Assembly: GCF_003815655.1 (NCBI RefSeq)
Contig: NZ_CP033917.1
Span: 620,001-684,000, forward strand
Origin: Chryseobacterium sp. G0201
Lineage (GTDB): Bacteria > Bacteroidota > Bacteroidia > Flavobacteriales > Weeksellaceae
DNA length: 64,000 nt
Reading direction: 5' to 3'
The first letter of the stretch is position 1. Every line of letters begins with the position of its first letter. Under the pieces are notes generated by a model that did not search any database, was not told the DNA's origin, and was given only the letters and a program-made list of their open reading frames with translations. The translations under genes and the position numbers were made by a program. Below, in pieces: positions 23,750 through 32,996 of this stretch.

Positions 23750-24910
23750 ATGAAAACACTTGCAAAAACAAGGATTATCATACTAATTTCAAGTATTATC
23801 CTTTTACAGAATTGCACCAAGGCAGCCGAAGGATCAAACGCTGCTCCACCTGCACCAGAATTGCCAGTTTATACCGTAATTACATCTCCTGCAACAGTTT
23901 ATCAGGAATTCCCGACAGCTTTAGAAGGAAAAAATAATGTAGAGATAAGATCTCAGGTTGACGGATATTTAGATAGAATTTATGTAGAGGAAGGTGCTTA
24001 TGTAAAAGCCGGACAACCTTTATTTAAAATAGATTCAAGAGCTTATGGTGAGCAAATGAATATGGCACAAGCCAATTTACAGGTTGCCAATGCAAACATT
24101 CAGAAAGCTAAAGTTGAGGTTGACAGACTTCAGCCTTTGGTAAGCGCAAAAGTAGTTTCTGATGTTCAGATGAAAACTGCAAAAGCAAATTACGCAGCAG
24201 CTGTTGCGGCAGCAGCTCAGGCAAAAGCTTCTGTTGGCGGAGCTAGAATCAATGTAGGCTTTACTACGATCACAGCGCCGGTTAGCGGATACATTGGAAG
24301 AATTCCTTACAAAAAAGGAAGCCTAATTTCAAGAACAGACCCAAGTCCATTGACTTTATTATCTGATATCAGCGAAATTTATGCGTATTTCTCTTTAAGC
24401 GAACTGGATTTTATTGCTTTTCAAAATAAATATCCCGGAGCAACTTTAAACGAGAAACTGAAAAACATGCCGATGGTAGATTTGGTTATCGCAGACAACA
24501 GTACGTATCCTGAAAAAGGTAAAATGAGCATTGTTGACGGACAGTTTGACAAAAGTACAGGAGCAATCAGCGTTCGCGCCGTGTTCCCGAATGCAAACGG
24601 AACATTGAGAACAGGAAATACTGGTAGAGTTCGTATGCCTCAGTTATTCACAAGTACACTTGTTATTCCACAGGAAGCAACTTTTGAAATCCAGGACAAA
24701 ACCTACGTTTATGTAGTTGGAAAGGATAAAAAAGTAACCGGAAAACCTGTAAAAATCTCTGGAAAAACAGACAGCTATTACTTCATTTCAGAAGGACTTG
24801 CTGTCGGAGATAAAATCGTATTTACAGGAATCGGAGCATTGAAAGACGGTGTTGCCATTAAGCCAAAAGTTATTTCTTCTGATAGCCTTTTGAGAGCAAA
24901 ACCTTTGTAA
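23750..24910 (+). CDS. RND efflux periplasmic adaptor lipoprotein
   Basis: This 386-residue membrane fusion protein (AcrA/MexA type) links the inner-membrane pump to the outer-membrane channel. It has a lipoprotein signal (ILLQNC, Cys near residue 22), the lipoyl/barrel halves EIRSQVDGYLDRIYVEEGAYVKAG and ITAPVSGYIGRI, an alpha-helical hairpin (about residues 100-165, rich in Ala and Gln) and a C-terminal beta region. It is the first gene of the three-gene pump operon under probable TetR control. Confidence 0.95.
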   Translation: MKTLAKTRIIILISSIILLQNCTKAAEGSNAAPPAPELPVYTVITSPATVYQEFPTALEGKNNVEIRSQVDGYLDRIYVEEGAYVKAGQPLFKIDSRAYGEQMNMAQANLQVANANIQKAKVEVDRLQPLVSAKVVSDVQMKTAKANYAAAVAAAAQAKASVGGARINVGFTTITAPVSGYIGRIPYKKGSLISRTDPSPLTLLSDISEIYAYFSLSELDFIAFQNKYPGATLNEKLKNMPMVDLVIADNSTYPEKGKMSIVDGQFDKSTGAISVRAVFPNANGTLRTGNTGRVRMPQLFTSTLVIPQEATFEIQDKTYVYVVGKDKKVTGKPVKISGKTDSYYFISEGLAVGDKIVFTGIGALKDGVAIKPKVISSDSLLRAKPL

Positions 24911-24955
24911 CAATCCTTTTCAAAAAAACAGAAGACTTAAAAAAATAAACTTCTT

Positions 24956-27900
24956 ATGTTAAAACAATTTATAGAAAGACCGGTACTTTCAACGGTCATC
25001 TCCATCATACTCTTACTCTTGGGAGCGATGTCGGTTTTCAACCTTCCGGTGACCTTATTTCCGGATATTGCACCTCCAAGTGTTCAGGTGACGGCATTTT
25101 ATCCGGGAGCGAATGCAGAAGTTGTTGCCCGTTCGGTAGCGGTTCCTATTGAAGAAGCGGTGAATGGAGTGGAGAACATGACGTACATGACCTCCAACTC
25201 AAGTAACGACGGATCAATGACCTTGAGTGTATTTTTCAAACAAGGTTCAGACCCTGATAACGCTGCGGTAAACGTTCAAAACCGTGTATCAAAAGCGATG
25301 AGCCAGCTTCCGCAAGAAGTTGTACAGGCGGGAATCTCAACGCAGAAAGTTCAGAACAGTATGATCATGTTCATGGGATTATCCAGTGATGATCCAAAGC
25401 AATATGATGAGCTTTTCTTACAGAATTACCTTAAAATCAATGTAATTCCTCAAATTCAGCGTATTCCGGGGGTTGCACAGGCTCAGGTTTTCGGAACTAG
25501 AGATTACTCGATGAGAATTTGGTTAAAACCAGACAGATTAGCAGCTAATGGTCTTTCTCCACAGGAAGTTTTGGCGGCTATCAAAGACCATAACCTTGAA
25601 GCTGCTCCAGGACGTCTTGGACAGGGAAGTAAAGAAACTTACGAATATATTTTAAAGTATAAAGGTAAATTAAACAAAAACGAAGACTACGAAAACATCG
25701 CCATTAAAGCCAATAATGACGGTTCATTTTTAAGATTGAAAGATCTTGCAAGAGTAGAATTCGGTTCATATACTTACACAGCAGCGAACAGAGTTGACGG
25801 GAAACCGGTTGCAGGTTTTGCCATCTTACAAACTGCAGGTTCAAACGCGAACGAAATTTTAACTGAAATTGAAAAACAGGTTGATCAGTTTTCAACAACG
25901 CTTCCAAAAGGAGTAAAACCGATCATCATGTACAACTCTAAAGATTTCTTGGATGCGTCTATTCATCAGGTTGTTGAAACTTTAGTGATTGCATTTATTC
26001 TGGTATTTATTGTAGTATATATTTTCCTTCAGGATTTTAGATCTACATTAATTCCTGCAATTGCGGTTCCGGTTGCGATTATCGGTACGTTCTTCTTCCT
26101 TCAATTATTTGGTTTCAGTATTAATATGTTGACATTGTTCGCATTAGTACTCGCCATTGGTATTGTGGTGGATGATGCAATTGTCGTCGTTGAAGCCGTC
26201 CATTCCAAAATGGAGCAGACAGGAATGCCTGTAGAACAAGCGACTACGAATTCGATGAGTGAAATTTCCGGTGCCATTATTTCGATTACATTGGTGATGT
26301 GTGCGGTATTTATTCCGGTTGGTTTCATGCAGGGTCCTGCGGGAGTTTTCTACAGACAGTTTGCCTTTACATTGGTAATTGCGATCATGATTTCAGCAGT
26401 TAATGCATTAACATTAAGTCCGGCTTTATGTGCATTATTATTAAATGATCCTCAGGGAGAACATGGCGAACACGGTCATAGAAAAGGTTTTGGAGCTAAA
26501 TTTTTCAATGCATTTAATGCAAGTTTCAACAAAATGACCAGAAAATATATTTACAGCCTTAAATTTTTAATTAAAAACAAGTGGGTAGCCGTTTCAGGTT
26601 TAGCGCTTATTATTGCTGCAAGTATTTTCTTAATTAATAAAGCTCCGACAGGATTTATTCCTACCGAAGATCAAGGTTTCGTTTTGTATGCAGTAAATAC
26701 ACCTCCGGGAAGTTCATTGGAAAGAACGCACAGAGCGACAGAACAAATCGATAAGATTGTAAATGGTGAAAAAGCCACCAATCACCTTTGGGTAGCCGAT
26801 GGAATGAACTTCATCAGTAACGCTAACGCTTCTCCTTATTCTGCAGGTTTTATTAAACTGAAAGATTATGACAAACGTGGCGATATGAAAGATCCAGACC
26901 AAATTGCAGCTGCATTGACCGGAAAAGTAGCCCAGGTGAAAGATGCCAACGCATTCTTCTTCAACTTCCCTACGGTACAAGGTTTTGGTAACGTTTCAGG
27001 GTTTGAATTTATGCTTCAGGATAAAACCAACGGTTCTTTCGAGCAATTGGGGACTACCACTCAGGCGTTTATCGGAGAATTAATGAAACGTCCGGAAATT
27101 GCATTTGCCTTTACAACGTATGCGGCCGGAAATCCGCAATATACAATTGATGTTAATGCTGATAAAGCCAATCAATTGGGAGTTTCTATAACAGAATTGA
27201 TGCAGACGATGCAGATTTATTACGGAAGTAGCTTCGTTTCAGATTTCAACAGATTCGGGAAATACTACAGAGTAATGGCTCAGGCAGATGTTCCTTATCG
27301 TACGGATGCGAATTCTCTGGAAGGAATTTATGTTAAAAATAATACAGGCGAAATGGTTCCTGTAAAGACTTTAGTGACTTTAAAAAGAACCTTCGGACCT
27401 GAAACTGTGACAAGAAACAACTTATTCAACGCTGTTACCATTAACGGAACTCCAAAACCTGGTTATAGTACAGGAGATGCGATTAAAGCAGTTGAAGAAG
27501 TAGCAAAACAATCACTTCCAAGAGGTTACGGTTACGAATGGACAGGTATTACCCGTGAAGAGATCAAAACTGGTGGACAAACAGCTTTTGTATTCATGTT
27601 AAGTATCTTATTCGTATACTTCTTATTGGCAGCTCAGTATGAAAGTTACATTCTGCCGTTTGCGGTTATTTTGACGGTTCCTACAGGAATTTTCGGAGTA
27701 TTTGCTTTCACAGGATTAGCAGGAATTGATAATAATATTTACGTTCAGGTTGGATTGATTATGCTCGTCGGATTATTAGCCAAAAACGCGATTCTGATTG
27801 TAGAATTTGCCGTACAAAGAAGAAAAGCAGGAAAATCATTAATTGAATCTGCTCTTCAGGCTTCAAGATTACGTCTAAGACCAATTTTGATGACCTCATT

Positions 27901-28138
27901 TGCCTTTATCATCGGTATGCTTCCATTAGTTTGGACGCAGGGTGCGGCGGCAAAAGGTAACCACTCTATCGGTATCAGTACAGTTGGAGGGATGTTTACA
28001 GGAGTTGTATTCGGGATTTTCATCATTCCGGTGATGTATGTGATCTTCCAATATTTACATGAAAAAATGCCAAGCAGAAAACAAAAAAGACTGTTAAAAC
28101 AAAAACAACAGGAAGAACTTTTAGCAACTGCTCATTAA
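24956..28138 (+). CDS. RND efflux permease (HAE1 family)
   Basis: This 1060-residue proton-driven inner-membrane pump belongs to the AcrB/MexB class. It begins MLKQFIERPVLSTVISIILLLLGAM, and the proton-relay helix with adjacent aspartates is present as GIVVDDAIVVVEAV near residue 400. Twelve membrane segments fall into the usual two sets of six, with two large periplasmic loops (about residues 35-335 and 560-870). The gene follows the adaptor by 45 bases. Typical substrates are drugs, dyes or detergents. None can be named from the sequence. Confidence 0.97.
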   Translation: MLKQFIERPVLSTVISIILLLLGAMSVFNLPVTLFPDIAPPSVQVTAFYPGANAEVVARSVAVPIEEAVNGVENMTYMTSNSSNDGSMTLSVFFKQGSDPDNAAVNVQNRVSKAMSQLPQEVVQAGISTQKVQNSMIMFMGLSSDDPKQYDELFLQNYLKINVIPQIQRIPGVAQAQVFGTRDYSMRIWLKPDRLAANGLSPQEVLAAIKDHNLEAAPGRLGQGSKETYEYILKYKGKLNKNEDYENIAIKANNDGSFLRLKDLARVEFGSYTYTAANRVDGKPVAGFAILQTAGSNANEILTEIEKQVDQFSTTLPKGVKPIIMYNSKDFLDASIHQVVETLVIAFILVFIVVYIFLQDFRSTLIPAIAVPVAIIGTFFFLQLFGFSINMLTLFALVLAIGIVVDDAIVVVEAVHSKMEQTGMPVEQATTNSMSEISGAIISITLVMCAVFIPVGFMQGPAGVFYRQFAFTLVIAIMISAVNALTLSPALCALLLNDPQGEHGEHGHRKGFGAKFFNAFNASFNKMTRKYIYSLKFLIKNKWVAVSGLALIIAASIFLINKAPTGFIPTEDQGFVLYAVNTPPGSSLERTHRATEQIDKIVNGEKATNHLWVADGMNFISNANASPYSAGFIKLKDYDKRGDMKDPDQIAAALTGKVAQVKDANAFFFNFPTVQGFGNVSGFEFMLQDKTNGSFEQLGTTTQAFIGELMKRPEIAFAFTTYAAGNPQYTIDVNADKANQLGVSITELMQTMQIYYGSSFVSDFNRFGKYYRVMAQADVPYRTDANSLEGIYVKNNTGEMVPVKTLVTLKRTFGPETVTRNNLFNAVTINGTPKPGYSTGDAIKAVEEVAKQSLPRGYGYEWTGITREEIKTGGQTAFVFMLSILFVYFLLAAQYESYILPFAVILTVPTGIFGVFAFTGLAGIDNNIYVQVGLIMLVGLLAKNAILIVEFAVQRRKAGKSLIESALQASRLRLRPILMTSFAFIIGMLPLVWTQGAAAKGNHSIGISTVGGMFTGVVFGIFIIPVMYVIFQYLHEKMPSRKQKRLLKQKQQEELLATAH

Positions 28139-28459
28139 TAAAAATGAACTACAAACTTTGAGAGATTTGGCTTAACCACAAACAACACAAATATTTTCAC
28201 AAATAAACACAATCATCTGTGAAAATCCGTGAAATCTGTGGTCAAAACAAAAAATAGAGAAGCAACTATTCAAACTACTATCATAAAAAGCAAAGTATTT
28301 TCTCCTACTAAAGACATCTTTGTTTTAAAATAAAACCTCTCAAAGTTTTGTATTCAATTAAAAGTTTAAAAACTATGAAATCGCCATCACTTGGAAACGA
28401 AAATTTCAATAAAACCCAGCGATTACATGTAACCTTTTAATAAAAATAAATATCTTCAT
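28139..28459. other. gene-free gap inside the efflux operon
   Basis: This 321-base gap separates the permease from the outer-membrane gene. It contains a composite palindromic repeat (28150-28352) and no reading frame of note. The repeat could affect expression of the third gene. Confidence 0.6.
28150..28352. repeat. composite palindromic element
   Basis: The outer arms ACAAACTTTGAGAG (28150-28163) and CTCTCAAAGTTTTGT (near 28337-28351) are inverted copies. Inside are TTTTCACA and TGTGAAAA, plus CCACA and TGTGG pairs. The structure resembles a nested hairpin repeat or a decayed miniature mobile element. Confidence 0.55.
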
Positions 28460-29872
28460 ATGAAAAGAATAAAGAATATTTTTCTCACATTTATATTGGC
28501 TATAGGCTCGGTTTCATGTGTCTCCAAATTGGCATATACAGAACCGGAGCTTGAGCTTCCAGAGAAATTCCAATACACAGCAACGGCAGATACAGCAAGT
28601 GTTGCCAATCTGGAATGGAAACAATTTTTCAGCGACCCTATTTTACAAGGTTTGATTGAAAAAGGAATTAAAAATAATTACGATCTACAAATTGCTTTAA
28701 AACAAGTCGCTTCTTCACAGGAAAGACTGAAACAGGCGAAATATCTTCAATATCCGGATGTTGGTTTCGGAGTTTCAGCGCAGATTTCAAAACCGTCAAA
28801 AAACAGTATGAATGGACAAAGCTTAAATCTATTTTTAGGGCAAAGCCATGTTGAAGATTACAACGCAGCCTTCAATCTCTCTTGGGAAGCTGATATTTGG
28901 GGTAAAATTAAAAATCAACAAGAGGTTTCAAGAATGCAGTATCTGCAGACTTATGAAGCTACAAAAGCAATTCAGACGCAAGTCGTTGCAGCAATTGCTC
29001 AAGGTTATTATAATTTGTTGATGCTTGACAAACAAATGAATATTGCAAAATCTAATTTAGAATTAAGCAATAACACCTTGTCTATCACAGAAAAGATGTG
29101 GCAAAGTGGTGATACAACTTCATTGGGCGTTCAGCAGGCAACTGCTCAGAAGCAATCTACGGAACTTTTGATCACTCAATTGGAACAAAATATTGCCATT
29201 CAGGAAAATGCATTGAGTATTTTGGTGGGTGAGAATCCAAATAAAGTGACCAGAACCATCGAAATGTCCGACACTTCATTACCTCAAAATATTTCTACAG
29301 GACTTCCTGCAGCGATGGTAAGCCGTCGTCCGGATGTTCGTCAACAGGAATTGGTATTGTTGGAATCCAATTCAATGGTCGGAATTGCTCAGGCAAATAT
29401 GTATCCGGCATTGAAAATCACAGCTAACGGTGGCGTAAATTCATTTAAAATTGATAACTGGTTTCAGATTCCGGCTTCATTATTCGGATCTGTGTTGGGA
29501 GGATTAACTCAGCCTATTTTCCAGAAAAGACAATTGAAAACAGATTTAAATGTTGCTAAAATTCAGAGAGAGAAAAACGTTTTGGCGTTCCGTCAATCTG
29601 TTTTGAATGCAGTAGGTGAAGTTTCTGATGCTTTGGTTTCAAATGAAAGTTTAAAAGTTCAGGAACAGAAAGCAACAGAACAAGTTGCAACGTTGAAAAA
29701 CGGAATTAAAAGTGCCGAAATGCTTTATAAAGGCGGAATGGCAAATTACCTGGAAGTAATTACAGCTCAGGGAAATTCTCTACAGGCTGAATTGAATCTT
29801 GCGTCCGTAAAAAGACAGAGATTAAGCAGTATTGTAGATTTATACCGAGCTCTAGGTGGCGGTTGGAAGTAG
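28460..29872 (+). CDS. TolC-family outer-membrane efflux lipoprotein
   Basis: This 470-residue protein of the OprM/NodT type forms the outer-membrane channel of the pump. The lipoprotein signal ends VSC near residue 21 (MKRIKNIFLTFILAIGSVSC). Two outer-membrane efflux repeats follow (about residues 60-255 and 275-465). Family motifs include WEADIWGKIKNQ and RRPDVRQQELVL, with the C-terminal AEMLYKGGMANYLEVI segment. It completes the tripartite system with the two genes upstream. Confidence 0.95.
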   Translation: MKRIKNIFLTFILAIGSVSCVSKLAYTEPELELPEKFQYTATADTASVANLEWKQFFSDPILQGLIEKGIKNNYDLQIALKQVASSQERLKQAKYLQYPDVGFGVSAQISKPSKNSMNGQSLNLFLGQSHVEDYNAAFNLSWEADIWGKIKNQQEVSRMQYLQTYEATKAIQTQVVAAIAQGYYNLLMLDKQMNIAKSNLELSNNTLSITEKMWQSGDTTSLGVQQATAQKQSTELLITQLEQNIAIQENALSILVGENPNKVTRTIEMSDTSLPQNISTGLPAAMVSRRPDVRQQELVLLESNSMVGIAQANMYPALKITANGGVNSFKIDNWFQIPASLFGSVLGGLTQPIFQKRQLKTDLNVAKIQREKNVLAFRQSVLNAVGEVSDALVSNESLKVQEQKATEQVATLKNGIKSAEMLYKGGMANYLEVITAQGNSLQAELNLASVKRQRLSSIVDLYRALGGGWK

Positions 29873-29894
29873 TAAATTAAATTAATATTGTTTG

Positions 29895-29920
29895 AAGTGC
29901 GGTTTTTCGGAATCGCACTT
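29895..29920 (+). terminator. terminator of the efflux operon
   Basis: A 7-bp stem (AAGTGCG with CGCACTT) has a 12-base loop and is followed by a run of eight or more T. Confidence 0.65.
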
Positions 29921-29960
29921 TTTTTTGTTTTAAATTGAGTTGCCTATTTGCCGTTCGCAC

Positions 29961-30038
29961 TGTCATTCAGAGCGAAACGCAGTGAAGCGCGGAATCTAAG
30001 CTATGTTTGTAAAGATTCTTCCTTCGTCAGAATGACAA
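29961..30038. repeat. inverted repeat with TGTCATTC ends
   Basis: The ends TGTCATTC and GAATGACA are inverted, and inner segments GGAATCT and AGATTC also pair. The right arm includes CCTTCGTCAGAATGACA. The element is related to the repeat at 14055-14124 through its TCATTC and GAATCT parts. Confidence 0.65.
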
Positions 30039-30063
30039 TTGAACCATTAAGATTGAATTTATT

Positions 30064-30222
30064 TTTAAACGCAAAGGTTTAATATAAAAGAGTAATAATT
30101 TTAAGGTGCAAAGAAAAGCGACAAAGTCGCTGATAAAGATAGCTTTGTAAGAATCAATTTTATTGATTCAATTCTTTGCTCCTTAAAATATTCAGAATTA
30201 AAAATAAATCTTTGCGTTAAAT
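30064..30222. repeat. nested palindromic element
   Basis: The outer arms TTTAAACGCAAAGGTTT and its near-complement (30206-30222) enclose an inner pair TTTTAAGGTGCAAAGAA (30099-30115) and TTCTTTGCTCCTTAAAA (30172-30188). Two small hairpins lie inside, GCGACAAAGTCGC (30118-30130) and GAATCAAT..ATTGATTC. The whole could fold as one long branched RNA. Confidence 0.7.
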
Positions 30223-30225
30223 AAA

Positions 30226-31146
30226 TTACTCGCCAATTTCCCGATTAATATACTCAATCAAGCCATCAAAATCCTCCTGAGAATATCCTAATTGCAAATA
30301 ATGAATATCATCCGCTTTTCTATACCAAGTCAGTTGACGTTTTGCATATCTTCGGCTGTTTTTCTTGATTTCAGAAACGGCAAAATCCAAATCCCATTCT
30401 CCATCAAAATATTTGAATAATTCTGCATATCCAACCGTATTTAAAGCGGTCAATCCTTTGAATTTCTCCAAACCTTCTGCTTCCTCCAACAAGCCTTTTT
30501 CCATCATAATATCCACTCTCCTGTTGATTCTGTCGTACAGTTCTTCTCGTGGAGCTTCAATTCCGATTCGGATCACATTGAAATCTCTTGAATCTTGTGA
30601 AACAGCAATTAATTCAGAATATTTTTTATTCGTTTGCCAAATAACATCAATAGATCGGAAAAGTCTTCGATGATTGTGAAAATCTACTACCGCAAAATAC
30701 TGAGGATCGAGTTCTTTCAGGATTTCCTGTAATTTTTCAATTCCTTCGTTATCCAGAATCTTTTGGAGTTTGCTTTGATTTTCTTCATTAGCTTCAGGTA
30801 AATCATTCAGCCCTTCAATCACCGCTTTTTCATACATCATGCTTCCGCCAACCAAAATCACGGTATCATATTTTTTGAAAAGTTCTTTGAGTTTTTTTAA
30901 GGCATCTTCCTCATATTGCCCGATAGAATAATATTCCTGAACCGAAAGATTTCCAATAAAATGATGAGTTGCTTGCTCTAATTCTTCCTGCGAAGGCGAA
31001 GCGGTACCGATTTTCATTTCCTTAAAAAATTGGCGAGAATCACAGGAAATGATCTCTGTGCTGAAATGGTTGGCCAAATCAATTGCCAATCTTGTTTTTC
31101 CAATTCCGGTGGGACCTACAACAGAAATTAAGTTTTTCTTTTTCAC
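30226..31146 (-). CDS. miaA: tRNA dimethylallyltransferase
   Basis: This 306-residue enzyme adds a dimethylallyl group to A37 of tRNAs reading UNN codons. The ATP-binding loop GPTGIGKTRLAIDLA lies near residue 10, followed by ISCDSRQFFKEMKIGTASP and VGGSMMYEKAV (about residue 98). The late GLTALNTVGYAELFKYFDGE and RRYAKRQLTWYRK motifs are complete. It stands alone between two repeat-rich gaps. Confidence 0.96.
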   Translation of the reverse strand: MKKKNLISVVGPTGIGKTRLAIDLANHFSTEIISCDSRQFFKEMKIGTASPSQEELEQATHHFIGNLSVQEYYSIGQYEEDALKKLKELFKKYDTVILVGGSMMYEKAVIEGLNDLPEANEENQSKLQKILDNEGIEKLQEILKELDPQYFAVVDFHNHRRLFRSIDVIWQTNKKYSELIAVSQDSRDFNVIRIGIEAPREELYDRINRRVDIMMEKGLLEEAEGLEKFKGLTALNTVGYAELFKYFDGEWDLDFAVSEIKKNSRRYAKRQLTWYRKADDIHYLQLGYSQEDFDGLIEYINREIGE

Positions 31147-31175
31147 AGCGCTAATTTACGAAAATTGATTTTTTG

Positions 31176-31314
31176 TTTTAACCACAAAAGTCATAAAAGA
31201 CTTTCTTTGATTTTTAGATATTTAAAAGCTCAAAAAAAGTGGAACGTAAACTTTTTTTCTCTTTTGAAAACTAAATATTTTTAAACTTTTCTTTTGAGAC
31301 TTTTGTGGTTAAAA
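31176..31314. repeat. 17-bp inverted repeat flanking a short AT-rich segment
   Basis: Arms 31176-31192 (TTTTAACCACAAAAGTC) and 31298-31314 are perfect reverse complements 105 bases apart. It lies between the divergent miaA and YicC-family genes, so the promoters of both overlap or flank it. Confidence 0.75.
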
Positions 31315-31348
31315 TTGAATATAGTGAGAACACATACACTTAAATGTT

Positions 31349-31356
31349 TATCTTTG
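31349..31356 (+). promoter_or_regulatory. -7 box of the YicC-family gene
   Basis: TATCTTTG matches TAnnTTTG and lies 17 bases upstream of the ATG at 31374. The -33 element is not evident. Confidence 0.5.
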
Positions 31357-31373
31357 TACGACAATAAAAAACT

Positions 31374-32231
31374 ATGATTTTATCAATGACCGGTTTCGGT
31401 AGAGCCGAAGATGTTTTTGAAGGAAAAAAAATAACCGTAGATGTTAAATCACTGAACAGCAAAAGCTTTGATTTAAATATAAAAATACCGTTACGCTATA
31501 AAGAGAAAGAATTCGAGATCAGAAAAATTCTTAACGATAGAATTATCCGAGGAAAAGTGGATTGCTATATCAATATAGAAAATCTTGAAGAATCCAATGA
31601 TGTGAAAATCAATAAAAAACTGATTGATTCTTACATGAATGAACTTCGAAATATTGCTTCGGATGCTCCGGAATTTGAGTACCTTAAAATGGCGGTAAGA
31701 CTTCCTGATGCCATCACATCAAGACCAGATGAATTAACGGATGGCGAATGGGAATCTTTAGCAAAAATTGTTAATAATGCAATTGACAAGTTTGAAGAGT
31801 TCAGAAAAACGGAAGGGAAAACCTTACACCAAGAACTTGAGAAAAATATTAAAAATATCGACAAATATTTGTCCGAAGTAATTCCTTTTGAAGAAGTGAG
31901 AATCCAGAGTGTGAAAGAGCGTTACCAAAAATCTTTAAAAGAATTTGAAAACGTTGATGAAACTCGTTTCTATCAGGAAATGGCTTATTTCACAGAGAAA
32001 TTGGATATTGCTGAGGAAAAAGTAAGATTGACTCAACACTTAAAATATTATCAGGAAGTAATGGATAATGAAGATTTCAACGGAAAAAAATTAGGTTTTA
32101 TTTCCCAGGAAATCGGAAGAGAGATCAATACATTAGGTTCAAAAGCCAATCATGCTGAGATCCAAAAATTGGTCGTGATGATGAAGGATGATTTGGAAAA
32201 AATTAAAGAACAAACTCTAAACGTTTTGTAA
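31374..32231 (+). CDS. YicC/YloC-family endoribonuclease
   Basis: This 285-residue protein begins ILSMTGFGRAEDVFEGKKITVDVKSLNSKSFDLNIKIP, the signature of the family. The C-terminal conserved domain ends LGFISQEIGREINTLGSKANHAEIQKLVV. Family members have been described as RNA-degrading enzymes. The molecular role in this organism is inferred. It precedes gmk by 93 bases, the same neighbourhood seen in many bacteria. Confidence 0.92.
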   Translation: MILSMTGFGRAEDVFEGKKITVDVKSLNSKSFDLNIKIPLRYKEKEFEIRKILNDRIIRGKVDCYINIENLEESNDVKINKKLIDSYMNELRNIASDAPEFEYLKMAVRLPDAITSRPDELTDGEWESLAKIVNNAIDKFEEFRKTEGKTLHQELEKNIKNIDKYLSEVIPFEEVRIQSVKERYQKSLKEFENVDETRFYQEMAYFTEKLDIAEEKVRLTQHLKYYQEVMDNEDFNGKKLGFISQEIGREINTLGSKANHAEIQKLVVMMKDDLEKIKEQTLNVL

Positions 32232-32324
32232 AAAGTTATACGTTATTAATGATGAGTTATAAGTTGCTTCTTGCACATTTTCAATGACTCATCATTCATA
32301 ACTTATCATTCATAACTAAAAAAA

Positions 32325-32897
32325 ATGAATAAAGTTATCATATTTTCAGCGCCGTCTGGAAGCGGAAAAACTACATTAGTAAAGCATTCTTTGGAGATAT
32401 TTAATGAGCTTCAGTTTTCAATTTCTTGCACGACAAGACAACCGAGAGGAAATGAAGCCCATGCAGTGGATTATCATTTTTTAAGTCCTGATGAATTCAG
32501 ACAGAAAATTTCGGAAGATGCTTTTGTAGAATTTGAAGAAGTGTATACTGATAAATATTACGGTACTTTAAAGTCTGAAGTTGAAAAGATCTGGAATCAG
32601 GGGAAAGTTGTGATTTTTGATGTTGATGTAAAAGGTGGAATTTCTTTAAAAAAGTATTTTGGAGAAAAAGCCTTATCTATTTTCATTGAACCGCCTTCCA
32701 TTGAAGAATTGGAACGAAGATTGATTTCCAGAAACACTGATGATGCAGAGACCATCAAAACCCGCGTAGAAAAGGCAGAAGAAGAAATGTCTTACGCAAA
32801 AGAATTTGATAAAATCGTGATCAATAACGATTTAGATATTGCAAAAGAAGAAATAGAAAGTTTAATAAAAAAATTTATAGAAGAAACTAGAAGTTAG
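32325..32897 (+). CDS. gmk: guanylate kinase
   Basis: This 190-residue enzyme phosphorylates GMP to GDP. It starts VIIFSAPSGSGKTTLVKH (P-loop near residue 10) and has the GMP-binding segment FSISCTTRQPRGNEAHAVDYHFLS and the core FVEFEEVYTDKYYGTLKSEVE. Length and motif spacing are normal. It follows the YicC-family gene and probably shares regulation. Confidence 0.96.
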   Translation: MNKVIIFSAPSGSGKTTLVKHSLEIFNELQFSISCTTRQPRGNEAHAVDYHFLSPDEFRQKISEDAFVEFEEVYTDKYYGTLKSEVEKIWNQGKVVIFDVDVKGGISLKKYFGEKALSIFIEPPSIEELERRLISRNTDDAETIKTRVEKAEEEMSYAKEFDKIVINNDLDIAKEEIESLIKKFIEETRS

Positions 32898-32953
32898 AGA
32901 TTAGAAGTTAGTAAAAAATGCCGGCAAATTCCGGAGCGAATCTAACTTCTAAT
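32888..32953. repeat. inverted cluster of TAGAAGTTAG units
   Basis: Direct copies of a TAGAAGTTAG-type unit (32888-32911) are followed after about 30 bases by inverted copies (32942-32953), forming a stem of at least 12 bp. The same unit is seen in tandem at 9039-9071. The left copies overlap the last codons of gmk. Confidence 0.65.
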
Positions 32954-32996
32954 TTCTAAAATCGAACTTCTATAATCAAAAAACATTGAGGTTGAT

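Larger units (their letters stand above)
29921..30225. other. gene-free interval made of two palindromic elements
   Basis: No coding frame is seen. The interval is filled by an inverted repeat at 29961-30038 and a nested one at 30064-30222, listed separately. Confidence 0.65.
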
